DNA of 64,000 bases from the NCBI GenBank assembly GCA_018223435.1, contig JAGTTO010000001.1, forward strand, positions 744,001 to 808,000. The letters are read 5' to 3'. The position numbers were made by a program, and so were the translations under genes. This document shows, piece after piece, positions 51,923 to 60,526 of the stretch. Positions within the stretch are counted from its first letter, which is position 1. Every line of letters starts with the position of its first letter. This stretch comes from Lachnospiraceae bacterium Marseille-Q4251 (GTDB lineage Bacteria; Bacillota; Clostridia; Lachnospirales; Lachnospiraceae). Below the pieces are notes generated by a model, which did not search any database, was not told the DNA's origin, and saw only the letters and a program-made list of their open reading frames with translations.

Positions 51923-53205
51923 TATTCTTCCTCCAGTATCTCAATTGCTTTCTGAAGCTGGTTATCCTGATCCTTTGGAATTGTGATCTGCTGCTCCAGT
52001 CCTTCCTCCAGCTCCACTTCCACATCCGGCTCAATGCCTTTGTCATGGATGTTGTTTCCCTTCGGCGTATAGTATTTTGCGATGGTAAGCTTCACCGCCG
52101 TGCCGTCGGAGAGTTCCACGATCCGCTGAACGATGCCTTTTCCAAAGGTCGTCGTCCCCACCAGAGTGCCGATGCCGTAATCCTTCACAGCCCCCGCAAA
52201 AATCTCTGATGCACTGGCGCTGTCTCCGTTGATCAGCACCGCCAGCGGGATCTCTAATTCCCTGTCCCCGTCGCAGCTGTACTCCGTCCGGTTTCCATAC
52301 CGGTCTTCCGTGTAAACGATGAGGCCCTCGGGCAGGATCTCCCTCAAAATATCCACCACCGTGGAGAGATTTCCTCCGGGATTGTTCCGGAGATCCACGA
52401 TAAGCTTCTCCATGCCCTGACTCTCCAGAGACGCTTTCGCCTCCTGGAACTGTTCCAGCGTTACCGTGTCAAACTCGCTGATTTCCAGATAACCAATGTT
52501 GTTTTCCAGCATTTCGCTGGTCACAGTCGGGATATCCACAGCCCGCCGTGTGAGCGTAATCTCTTTTTCCTCCGACTCGCCTTCCCGCTTAATCGTAAAG
52601 GTAATCTCATCGTTTTCCCCGGTCTTGATCTCGTTTACGATCTCCGTAAGATCCAGCCCGGAAGTATCTTCCCCATTATATTTGGTGACGATATCACCGG
52701 GAAGCAGGCCGCTCTCAGCCGCCGGTGTATTCTCGTAGCAGCGCACCACAGAGATCTCGCTGGTATCCTTGTCCTGGGTCATGACGGCACCGATTCCTTT
52801 ATAGGAACCGCTGGTGCTCTCCTTCAGGCTGTTCAGCTCTTCCTCGCTGTAATAATCCGCATAAGGATCCTCAAGGCCGGCCATAACCCCCTTGTACATC
52901 CAGTCTTCCACCTGCTCCTCATCAATGTCATTGAGATAGTAGTAATTGATCACATTGGAAAGCTCACTGAGCTTCCTGGACGTTTTCAGACCGGAAAGGG
53001 AAAGACTTCCCGCATTTTCAGGGTAAAACAGCCGGTCCACAACTCCGTTTGTGACACAGAATACGGCGCCCGCCACCAAAAACATGGCTCCGGCCCCCGC
53101 CGCAAAGCCTTTCCAGAAATGCGGCCGTTTCTTTTTCTCCTCCGTATCCTCTTCCTCGTTTTCGCTCTTTACTTCCCCCAAAAACAGATCCTTTTCTTCG
53201 TCCAA
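51922..53205 (-). CDS. S41 C-terminal processing protease (CtpA type)
   Basis: 427 residues from a TTG at 53205 with AAAGGAG upstream. A charged cytoplasmic N-terminus is followed by one membrane segment (FWKGFAAGAGAMFLVAGAVF), a PDZ domain (about 110-200; YKGIGAVM, AAESGLLPGDIV) and the S41 catalytic core with the Ser in NGDSASASEIF and the Lys in TTFGKGIVQ. It acts outside the membrane, trimming exported proteins. It lies immediately before the sigma-like gene. Confidence 0.95.
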   Translation of the reverse strand: MDEEKDLFLGEVKSENEEEDTEEKKKRPHFWKGFAAGAGAMFLVAGAVFCVTNGVVDRLFYPENAGSLSLSGLKTSRKLSELSNVINYYYLNDIDEEQVEDWMYKGVMAGLEDPYADYYSEEELNSLKESTSGSYKGIGAVMTQDKDTSEISVVRCYENTPAAESGLLPGDIVTKYNGEDTSGLDLTEIVNEIKTGENDEITFTIKREGESEEKEITLTRRAVDIPTVTSEMLENNIGYLEISEFDTVTLEQFQEAKASLESQGMEKLIVDLRNNPGGNLSTVVDILREILPEGLIVYTEDRYGNRTEYSCDGDRELEIPLAVLINGDSASASEIFAGAVKDYGIGTLVGTTTFGKGIVQRIVELSDGTAVKLTIAKYYTPKGNNIHDKGIEPDVEVELEEGLEQQITIPKDQDNQLQKAIEILEEE

Positions 53206-53222
53206 TCTTACACTCCTTTACC

Positions 53223-53261
53223 TAAAAGGAGAGGGCTTTGGCATATTCACAAAACCCTCTC
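53223..53261 (-). terminator. Terminator after the CdaR-like gene
   Basis: Arms GAGAGGG / CCCTCTC (53229-53261), followed by CTTTTAGG on the minus strand. Confidence 0.75.
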
Positions 53262-53276
53262 ACCTTAAAATTTCTC

Positions 53277-54365
53277 TTAATACTCCAGATTTTCCATATA
53301 TTTCATGTATTTGACTACCATCAGCGCGATCTTGAAGGTGATGGCATCCTCGAAGACCCGAAGATCCAGTCCCGTGCTCTTCTGCAACTTATCCAGACGG
53401 TATACCAGGGTGTTTCTGTGGATATACAGCTGTCTGGAAGTCTCAGAAACATTCAGGCTGTTCTCGAAAAACTTATTGATGGTGGTCAGCGTCTCCTCGT
53501 CAAAGTCATCCGGTGACTTGCCGTCGAAGATCTCGCGGATAAACATCTTGCACAGCGGAATGGGCAGCTGATAAATCAGACGGCCGATTCCCAGAGAGCT
53601 GTAGGCGATAACGTTTCTCTCGCTGAAGAAGATTTTTCCCACATCCAGAGCCATCCGCGCTTCCTTATAGGAACGGGACACCTCTTTGATCTCCTCCACG
53701 ATCGTTCCGTAAGCCACATAGGCGTATTCTCTCTTGGCCGGCTCCAGCGCCTCCAGAATCTGATGGGCAATGCGCTCCATATCGGAGTAATCCTCCTGCT
53801 CGCCCACTTCCTTCACCACAATGATGCTCTTCTCATCCACCGCCGTGATAAAATCGCCGTTCTTGCTTCCTAAGACCGTGCGGACACTCTCAAGAGAAGA
53901 ATTATCCTTCTCGTGATCCGTCTCCAGAAGAAATACCACCCGACGGGCTTCCGTATCGATGTGAAGCTTCTTAGCTCGGTTATAAATGTCCACAAGAAGC
54001 AGGTTGTCCAGAAGAAGATTCTTTATGAAATTGTCCTTGTCGAACCGCTCCTTATACGCCACCAGAAGGGTCTGGATCTGAAAAGCAGCCATCTTTCCGA
54101 CCATGTAAACATCATCGCTGCTTCCCTTTGCCACCAGGATGTATTCCAGCTGGCTTTCATCAAAGATCTTGAAAAACTGGTAGCCCTGCACCACCTGGCT
54201 GTCCGCCGGCGAATCCACAAAAGAGAGCACGGAAGCATGATGTTCTTCTGCTTCCGGATAGGTCGCTGCCAGTACATTTCCTTCCAGATCCATCACACTG
54301 AGATCAATTCTGGAAATCACCTTCAGTCCATCTATGGTAGACTGTAAAATCTGATTTGAAATCAT
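53277..54365 (-). CDS. CdaR/PucR-family transcriptional regulator
   Basis: 362 residues. A sugar-diacid-recognition-like N-terminal domain (1-130, ISRIDLSVMDLEGNVLAATY) and a central GGDEF-like/PucR part lead to a C-terminal PucR helix-turn-helix (about 300-350; LNVSETSRQLYIHRNTLVYR). Such proteins respond to small acids or purine breakdown products. No metabolic target lies beside it. AAAGGAG precedes the ATG. Confidence 0.88.
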   Translation of the reverse strand: MISNQILQSTIDGLKVISRIDLSVMDLEGNVLAATYPEAEEHHASVLSFVDSPADSQVVQGYQFFKIFDESQLEYILVAKGSSDDVYMVGKMAAFQIQTLLVAYKERFDKDNFIKNLLLDNLLLVDIYNRAKKLHIDTEARRVVFLLETDHEKDNSSLESVRTVLGSKNGDFITAVDEKSIIVVKEVGEQEDYSDMERIAHQILEALEPAKREYAYVAYGTIVEEIKEVSRSYKEARMALDVGKIFFSERNVIAYSSLGIGRLIYQLPIPLCKMFIREIFDGKSPDDFDEETLTTINKFFENSLNVSETSRQLYIHRNTLVYRLDKLQKSTGLDLRVFEDAITFKIALMVVKYMKYMENLEY

Positions 54366-54511
54366 TTTTCTGCCACTCCTTTACTTCATACCTTATTCCG
54401 GATATTTCCATTTCTACCCCCGAAAAATCCAATGTCTATCTGATATTCTAATATAAAATGCCAAAAAAGGGAAGTAAAAATTGTGAAATTTTTACGTTTT
54501 TTCACAGAAAT

Positions 54512-55177
54512 TCAGTTTTTCTCCTCCTGATATTGGTTCACTTTTTTCTTAAACAGACGCTTGATGAAAAGGTTTTCCAGGAAACCGGCAGTCTTTTCCT
54601 TCTTCTCCCCGGCGACGGAAGCCTGGCCCAGTCCCAGCCAGAGACGGATATTCAGCCGTCCTTTGTTGCTGAAAATAAAGGCCTCCTGCTCCGGCGGCGG
54701 CAGCTTCGCGATGACCAGCTCCGCATCCAGACCGTTAATATGATTCACCGCATCGTCCATATCATCCGAGGTCTCCATAGAAAAGGCCCCCGCCAAAGAT
54801 AAAGAAGGGTAATTTCTTTTCAGATTTTCCACGGTCTTCTCTTTTTCCGCCTCGGTTTCCGTCAGAACAGCCACCGGACGGCCATTCTCAGAGAGTTCTT
54901 TCAAAAGCTGCGTCTGGAAGGAATGATTTTCCAGCTCTTCCAGCCGGTCTTTTCGTTCCTCTCCCATAGCCTTCAGGATGGCCGCATCGCCCACGATCCG
55001 AAGAGCCGTCTGGCTTAAATACTCACGATACTCCTCATCCTTCTCCGCAAGCAGGAGCATATCCGCCCGAAGGACCGTACAGACGCTTAAAGGTTCCCTG
55101 GCAAGAAGCCCCATGATCCGCCGGACAGCTGAAGCGGCACTCATATTCTCGATCTCAATTCCCATTATGTCTTTCAT
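54512..55177 (-). CDS. WecG/TagA/CpsF-family glycosyltransferase-like protein
   Basis: 221 residues from the ATG at 55177 (CAGGAG upstream). The pattern of WecG/TagA proteins is visible: ADMLLLAEKDEEYREYL, IVGDAAILKAMG, GRPVAVLTETE, LVIAKLPPPEQEAFI, and GLGQASVAGEKKEKTAGFL. The usual ADGxG motif reads GDAAI here, so activity is uncertain. The family adds N-acetylmannosamine to lipid carriers for teichoic acid or polysaccharide synthesis. No cell-wall genes are adjacent. Confidence 0.75.
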   Translation of the reverse strand: MKDIMGIEIENMSAASAVRRIMGLLAREPLSVCTVLRADMLLLAEKDEEYREYLSQTALRIVGDAAILKAMGEERKDRLEELENHSFQTQLLKELSENGRPVAVLTETEAEKEKTVENLKRNYPSLSLAGAFSMETSDDMDDAVNHINGLDAELVIAKLPPPEQEAFIFSNKGRLNIRLWLGLGQASVAGEKKEKTAGFLENLFIKRLFKKKVNQYQEEKN

Positions 55178-55245
55178 TCTGCATCTCCTGCCAAGTCTTT
55201 TCTGTTTTCTATCATACCAGAAAAGGCGCTGTCTGTAAAGAAGAG

Positions 55246-55281
55246 CAAAAAAAGAAGCACAGCAGACGGTTCCGCTGCGCT
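55246..55281 (-). terminator. Terminator after glnN
   Basis: Minus strand stem GCGCAGCG / TGCTGTGC followed by TTCTTTTTTT. Confidence 0.88.
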
Positions 55282-55295
55282 CCTTTTTCCTGTTT

Positions 55296-57407
55296 TTAAA
55301 CTTCAAAAAGAAGGTCGCCGTAGGAAGGCATGGGCCATTCTTCTTTGTCAACAATCATCTCCAGCTCATCCACTGGAAGACGAAGGGCTGCCATCGCTGT
55401 GCAGACTTCATCATGATAATAGTGGGCCTGTTTTTCACCCGCTTCCAAGGAGTTGGCGGTTCTGGTCACATCCTTGAGGATCAGAAGAGCTTTTCTCGCC
55501 TCGGAGAGAAGAGCTGTCAGCCGTTTTAAGATCTCTACCGGAACAGAATCGTCCGCACCTGCTTCCCGGATCTCGTTGGCTGTCTCTGCCAGATTCTTCG
55601 CATAACGCATCACTGCAGGGATGATGTGCTTGCTGGCGATATCGATCATCGCTCTTGCCTCGATGTTGATGGCTTTCGCATAGCCCTCGTACTGAATCTC
55701 CGCTCTGGAGTTCAGCTCTGCCTTCGTGAAGACACCAAATTTTTCAAACATCCGGACAGATTCCTCCGTCACCAGAGCCGGAATGGCGTCTACCATGGAC
55801 TGGATATTCGGAAGACCTCTGCGCTCTGCTTCTTTTACCCACTCCTCGGAATAACCGTTTCCATTGAAAACAATGCGCTGATGGAGGGTCGCATATTCCT
55901 TGATAAGATCATGAACGGCCAGATCGAAATCCTCTGCCTTTTCCAGAATATCGCAGGCATCGGAGAAAGCCTCTGCCACGATGGTATTCAGGACCACGTT
56001 GCACTCTGCCACGGAATCCCGGGAACCCACCATACGGAACTCGAATTTGTTTCCGGTGAAGGCAAAGGGTGAAGTACGGTTCCGGTCTGTGGCGTCCTTG
56101 GAAACCTCGGGAAGGGTCTTTACACCGGTGTGAAGATGGCCGCCCTTTAAGCTGTGAGCTGCGGCTCCCGTATTGACCAGCTGACGAAGCACATCTCCCA
56201 GCTGTTCTCCTAAGAATACGGAAATGATGGCAGGCGGAGCCTCGTTGGCACCCAGACGATGATCATTTCCCACATCGGCAGCGGATTCCCGGAGAAGATC
56301 CGCATGACGGTCCACCGCACGGAGGATACAGCAGAGCACCAGAAGGAACTGAATATTTTCGTGAGGAGTTTTTCCCGGCTCCAGAAGGTTAATGCCGTCG
56401 TCTGTGGTGAGCGACCAGTTGTTGTGCTTACCGGAACCATTCACACCGGCAAAAGGCTTCTCATGAAGCAGGCACTGGAGTCCGTGCTGCTCTGCCACCC
56501 TTTTCAGAGTCTCCATGATAATCTGGTTATGGTCGGAAGCCACGTTGCACTTCTCATAGATCGGAGCCAGCTCATGCTGTCCGGGAGCTACCTCGTTGTG
56601 CTGTGTCTTGGCCGGAACGCCCAGCTTCCAGAGTTCTTTATTCACATCCTTCATGAAAGCGCCAATCCGCTGACGGATGACACCGAAATAATGGTCATCC
56701 AGCTCCTGGCCCTTCGGCGGCATTGCTCCAAACAGGGTTCTTCCGGTAAAGATCAGGTCTTTTCTCTGAAGATATTTCTCATGATCCACAATGAAATACT
56801 CCTGCTCCACACCTACGGACGGAAAAACCTTCCGGGAAGTCGTGTTTCCGAAAAGACGAAGCAGACGTAAGGTCTGAGCCTGTACCGCCTCCATGGAACG
56901 AAGAAGGGGTGTTTTCTGGTCCAGAGCCTCGCCGGTATAGGAACAGAAAGCCGTGGGCACACAGAGAATCGCTCCTGTGGCATCCTCACGGACAAAAGCC
57001 GGTGAAGTGCAGTCCCAGGTGGTATAGCCTCTTGCCTCAAAAGTGGAACGAAGACCACCTGACGGGAAGGAGGACGCATCCGGCTCTCCCTTGATCAGCT
57101 CTTTTCCGGAAAATTCCATCAGGACATTGCCGTCCTCATCCGGCGCCGTAATAAAGGAATCATGTTTTTCTGCTGTAAAACCGGTCAGCGGCTGGAACCA
57201 GTGAGTATAATGGGTTGCCCCTTTTTCCATCGCCCAGTCTCTCATGGCGGAAGCCACAACCTCAGCCGTCATGGGATCCAGTTCTTTTCCCTCATCAATG
57301 GTCTTGTGCAGCTCTTTGTAGACTTTCTTGGGAAGACGCTCCCTCATCGCATGCTCGTTGAAGACATTTTCTCCGAAAATTCCGGTGACGTTCACATTCT
57401 CGCTCAT
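55296..57407 (-). CDS. glnN: Glutamine synthetase type III
   Basis: 703 residues, the size of GSIII (type I is about 470). Start at 57407 with GGAGG. GSIII blocks visible: [66 protein letters not shown] and [15 protein letters not shown]. It makes glutamine from glutamate and ammonia. No glnR or amt gene is adjacent. Confidence 0.97.
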   Translation of the reverse strand: MSENVNVTGIFGENVFNEHAMRERLPKKVYKELHKTIDEGKELDPMTAEVVASAMRDWAMEKGATHYTHWFQPLTGFTAEKHDSFITAPDEDGNVLMEFSGKELIKGEPDASSFPSGGLRSTFEARGYTTWDCTSPAFVREDATGAILCVPTAFCSYTGEALDQKTPLLRSMEAVQAQTLRLLRLFGNTTSRKVFPSVGVEQEYFIVDHEKYLQRKDLIFTGRTLFGAMPPKGQELDDHYFGVIRQRIGAFMKDVNKELWKLGVPAKTQHNEVAPGQHELAPIYEKCNVASDHNQIIMETLKRVAEQHGLQCLLHEKPFAGVNGSGKHNNWSLTTDDGINLLEPGKTPHENIQFLLVLCCILRAVDRHADLLRESAADVGNDHRLGANEAPPAIISVFLGEQLGDVLRQLVNTGAAAHSLKGGHLHTGVKTLPEVSKDATDRNRTSPFAFTGNKFEFRMVGSRDSVAECNVVLNTIVAEAFSDACDILEKAEDFDLAVHDLIKEYATLHQRIVFNGNGYSEEWVKEAERRGLPNIQSMVDAIPALVTEESVRMFEKFGVFTKAELNSRAEIQYEGYAKAINIEARAMIDIASKHIIPAVMRYAKNLAETANEIREAGADDSVPVEILKRLTALLSEARKALLILKDVTRTANSLEAGEKQAHYYHDEVCTAMAALRLPVDELEMIVDKEEWPMPSYGDLLFEV

Positions 57408-57433
57408 CACATTCCTCCACATATTTTTTTACA

Positions 57434-57466
57434 TAAAATGGCATCCCTTCCTGGGAAGAGATGCCA
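57434..57466 (-). terminator. Terminator after fba
   Basis: Arms GGCATCcCTTCC / GGGAAGaGATGCC (57440-57465), followed on the minus strand by ATTTTATG. Confidence 0.82.
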
Positions 57467-57491
57467 CAGTTTCTGACAAAACAGATGATAT

Positions 57492-58355
57492 TCAGGCTTT
57501 GTCGACGGAACCAAAGATTTCCATTTTCTCTTTAACGGTCTTCTTGATTGCCTCAGCACCCGGTGCCAGAAGTTTACGCGGATCGTAGCCTTTGCCCTGC
57601 AGATCCTTGCCTGCCTCAATGTACTCACGGGTTGCTTCTGCAAATGCAAGCTGGCACTCGGTGTTTACATTGATCTTGGAAACGCCAAGGGAGATTGCTT
57701 TCTTGATCATATCGGTCGGGATACCGGTACCGCCATGAAGAACCAGAGGCATATCGCCGGTCAGCTTCTGAACTGCATCCAGAGTCTCGAAGCTTAAGCC
57801 CTTCCAGTTTGCCGGATATTTTCCGTGGATGTTACCGATACCTGCTGCCAGGAAATCGATGCCAAGGTCAGCAATCATCTTGCACTCGTTCGGGTCTGCG
57901 CACTCGCCCATACCGATAACGCCGTCTTCCTCGCCGCCGATGGAACCAACCTCTGCCTCCAGAGACATACCGTGCTCTGCGCAGATCTTAACCAGCTCTT
58001 TGGTCTTTGCAACATTCTCTTCGATCGGATAATGAGAACCGTCGAACATGATGGAGGAGAAACCTGCCTCTACACATTTCAGGCATCCCTCGAAGCTGCC
58101 GTGGTCAAGGTGAAGAGCTACCGGAACAGTGATGTTCATCTCTTCCATCATACCTTTTACCATGCCAACAACGGTTTTGTAACCGGTCATGTATTTGCCT
58201 GCGCCCTCGGAAACACCAAGGATAACGGGAGAATTGCACTCCTGAGCGGTTGCCAGAATTGCTTTTGTCCACTCCAGGTTATTGATATTGAACTGACCTA
58301 CTGCATAGTGACCAGCTTTTGCTTTCTGAAGCATTTCTTTTGCAGATACTAACAT
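57492..58355 (-). CDS. fba: Class II fructose-1,6-bisphosphate aldolase
   Basis: 287 residues from the ATG at 58355 (GGAGG upstream). Zinc ligands: VALHLDHG and MFDGSHYPIEEN, then EAEVGSIGGEEDG, and LVLHGGTGIP. It splits fructose 1,6-bisphosphate in glycolysis. A TATAAT at 58430-58435 is a likely -10. It has its own terminator. Confidence 0.96.
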   Translation of the reverse strand: MLVSAKEMLQKAKAGHYAVGQFNINNLEWTKAILATAQECNSPVILGVSEGAGKYMTGYKTVVGMVKGMMEEMNITVPVALHLDHGSFEGCLKCVEAGFSSIMFDGSHYPIEENVAKTKELVKICAEHGMSLEAEVGSIGGEEDGVIGMGECADPNECKMIADLGIDFLAAGIGNIHGKYPANWKGLSFETLDAVQKLTGDMPLVLHGGTGIPTDMIKKAISLGVSKINVNTECQLAFAEATREYIEAGKDLQGKGYDPRKLLAPGAEAIKKTVKEKMEIFGSVDKA

Positions 58356-58461
58356 AATGCGAACCTCCATAAATGATATTTTTATTGTAAGCCTCCGGTA
58401 TTTTCCGGAATGCCCCATTTATCGCCACCATTATAACGCAAAAATTTCAAAAAGGGAACCA

Positions 58462-59358
58462 TTATTTGCGTTCTTTTTTTATCATGATGGGAATTGCCTG
58501 TTTCTGGTTGGTGATTTTCACCGTTTTGTGGGTTCCTCCGTCCTCTCCGTCCAGGGTCCAGGGAACCTCCTCCGTTCCTTCCAGCTCCAGCTCGTCGGCC
58601 TTGAAGGTCTCGATAAACTTCGAATCCAGCTGACCGGTCATCAGACTCGTGATAATCTCCTGAAACTCAATGACATTGGCCGGCTGGTAAATCAGGATCA
58701 CCTCAAAAAGGCCGTCGTCCAGGCAGACATCGTTTCCGGTGATCTTCTTGAAACCGCCCACGGACTCGGAATTTGTGATCATGCCGTAGGCAAAATCACC
58801 CTCGAACTCCCGCTCCTTCGTCCGAACCTTCATATGGTAGCTTCTGATATTAAAGAGCCGCTTGGCTCCCTCCAGAAGGTAAGCCATATGGCCGAGCACG
58901 TTTTTCGCCTCCTGGCTGGTCTGATATGCCACATCTGTAAAAAGGCCGAAAGCCGCGATATAAATAAAATACTGGTCGTTAAAAGCGCCCACATCAAAGC
59001 GTCTGGAAGCTCCTGAGACTGCAATCTTCGCCGCATCTCCCATCCGGACCGGAAGCTTCAGACTGCTGGCGAAATCGTTGGTGCTGCCCGCTGGGATATA
59101 GCCCACCGGCGTGTCATGGCCGCCTTTCATGAGACCGGAAACCACCTCGTCCAGGGTTCCATCCCCGCCGCTTAAAACAATCTCATCATAATTGCCGCCC
59201 TCTTCCATCGCTGTGCGGCAGGCATCCAGCCGCTCCTGCGTGATATGTACGGTCACATCGATTCCTTTTTTGCTGAAAGTATCCAGAATATCCAGAATGT
59301 GATATTTTATGCTACCCTTTCCGGATCTCGGATTTACAATAAATAAGACTCTCTTCAT
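58462..59358 (-). CDS. YegS/DagK-type lipid kinase
   Basis: 298 residues. MKRVLFIVNPRSGKGS, the nucleotide motif VLSGGDGTLDEVVSGLM and IPAGSTNDFASSL are typical of the diacylglycerol kinase catalytic domain. It probably phosphorylates diacylglycerol or a related lipid for phospholipid recycling at the membrane. It stands alone downstream of the SH3 protein. Confidence 0.92.
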   Translation of the reverse strand: MKRVLFIVNPRSGKGSIKYHILDILDTFSKKGIDVTVHITQERLDACRTAMEEGGNYDEIVLSGGDGTLDEVVSGLMKGGHDTPVGYIPAGSTNDFASSLKLPVRMGDAAKIAVSGASRRFDVGAFNDQYFIYIAAFGLFTDVAYQTSQEAKNVLGHMAYLLEGAKRLFNIRSYHMKVRTKEREFEGDFAYGMITNSESVGGFKKITGNDVCLDDGLFEVILIYQPANVIEFQEIITSLMTGQLDSKFIETFKADELELEGTEEVPWTLDGEDGGTHKTVKITNQKQAIPIMIKKERK

Positions 59359-59463
59359 TTTTTCGCCCTCTTTTTTATTGTAGAAGCCTTTCCCGCGCAG
59401 AGGCCTCTCTGTCAGACCATTTTACATGGATTTTACACCCATGGCAAGCAGTTCATACTTTTT

Positions 59464-59510
59464 TAACTATTCAGAGCGTAGCTGAATCGAGGTGTGGTTC
59501 TGAATAGTTA
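59464..59510. repeat. 47-bp element with GTAACTATTCAG ends
   Basis: Perfect 11-bp inverted arms TAACTATTCAG / CTGAATAGTTA around 25 bp. The arm differs by one base from the left end of the element at 63660. Confidence 0.6.
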
Positions 59511-59511
59511 C

Positions 59512-59546
59512 GAAAAACCCCGCGGCAGCTCTGCCGCAGGGTCTCA
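59512..59546 (-). terminator. Terminator after the SH3 protein gene
   Basis: Minus strand stem CCCTGCGGCAG / CTGCCGCGGGG followed by TTTTTCG. Confidence 0.9.
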
Positions 59547-59550
59547 TTTT

Positions 59551-60375
59551 TTAGAAGAACTTTGCTCCCATGTAGCCGGTCATACCGTCCACGGATACTT
59601 TGTACCAGCCTCCCACATCCTCCAGAAACTGTACGGTGGTTCCTGCCATGTAGGTTCCCAGGATCTGGGACTCTTTGCTGGTCTCTGCTCTTAAGTAGCA
59701 GGCGCCTTTCAGCGTCTTATAGATCGGCGTGGGCGCTTCGGTCTGAGGTTCGGTCTCCACTTCGTTTTCCATTCCTGCTTCGTATGGAACCTCTTCCAGA
59801 TAATCTCTGCTCATATAGCCTTCCCGGCCGCCTACCCGGACCTTATACCAGTTTCCTTCTTTCCCAAGGAATTTCACAATCCGGCCGGCTGCATAAGAAT
59901 TGATGACGGTGCCGTTGGGTTCGGTTCTAAGATTCAGGGTCGTCGTGACTTTCAGATACTCCGGATCCTTCGCTGCCTCTGTGGCTGCGGTCTCGGAAGC
60001 AGCTGTCTCAGCAGCCTGTGTCTCCGAAGCTGTTGTCTCTTTTTCTGTCTCTGCCGCTTTCGTCCCGCTCTCTGTTACACTCTCTGTCTCTCTAGCTTCA
60101 GAAGCCCTGGTCTCCGCCTCCGTTGCTTTTTCAGAAGCTTTGGTCTCTGACTGTTTCTCTGTCTCGGAAGTCTTCTCCGTACCCTTGGCTGTCTCCCCGG
60201 CAGCTGAACTCGTCTCTGACTCCACTCGCACATTGTCTGTCGGTTTCTGTGCAGAACCTTCCACTCTCTGATAAATACGGATACCAATTGCCGCTATGAT
60301 GACCACTGCCAGAATTGCAAATCCTAGCAGGAAATATCGAAGATTATCGGAAAGCCATTCTCTAAAATTGTCCAT
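59551..60375 (-). CDS. Membrane-anchored protein with two bacterial SH3 domains
   Basis: 274 residues. A short cytoplasmic N-terminus, one membrane segment (YFLLGFAILAVVIIAAIGIRIY), a 100-residue Glu/Thr/Ser/Ala linker, and two SH3b domains at about 145-200 (TLNLRTEPNGTVINSY, GNWYKVRVGGREGYMS) and 218-272 (CYLRAETSKESQILGTY, GGWYKVSVDGMTGYMG). Such domains bind cell-wall peptides, so it probably holds the envelope; there is no catalytic domain. AAAGGAAC precedes the ATG. Confidence 0.88.
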   Translation of the reverse strand: MDNFREWLSDNLRYFLLGFAILAVVIIAAIGIRIYQRVEGSAQKPTDNVRVESETSSAAGETAKGTEKTSETEKQSETKASEKATEAETRASEARETESVTESGTKAAETEKETTASETQAAETAASETAATEAAKDPEYLKVTTTLNLRTEPNGTVINSYAAGRIVKFLGKEGNWYKVRVGGREGYMSRDYLEEVPYEAGMENEVETEPQTEAPTPIYKTLKGACYLRAETSKESQILGTYMAGTTVQFLEDVGGWYKVSVDGMTGYMGAKFF

Positions 60376-60468
60376 ACCTTTTGTTCCTTTCTCTATGTAA
60401 TGGTGTTTTTATTATAACGCAAGTCCTCCTGAATGGCAAGTAAGGAAAGAAAAAGCATTTTTTTACAG

Positions 60469-60514
60469 AAAAAGTCCCTCGGCAGAGCTGATAAAAGCTC
60501 CGTTCCGGGGGACT
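60469..60514 (-). terminator. Terminator after the heptad-repeat protein gene
   Basis: Minus strand arms AGTCCCCCGGAACGGAGCTT / AGCTCTGCCGAGGGACT followed by TTTTTCTG. Confidence 0.88.
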
Positions 60515-60526
60515 CCTTTTTCTCTG

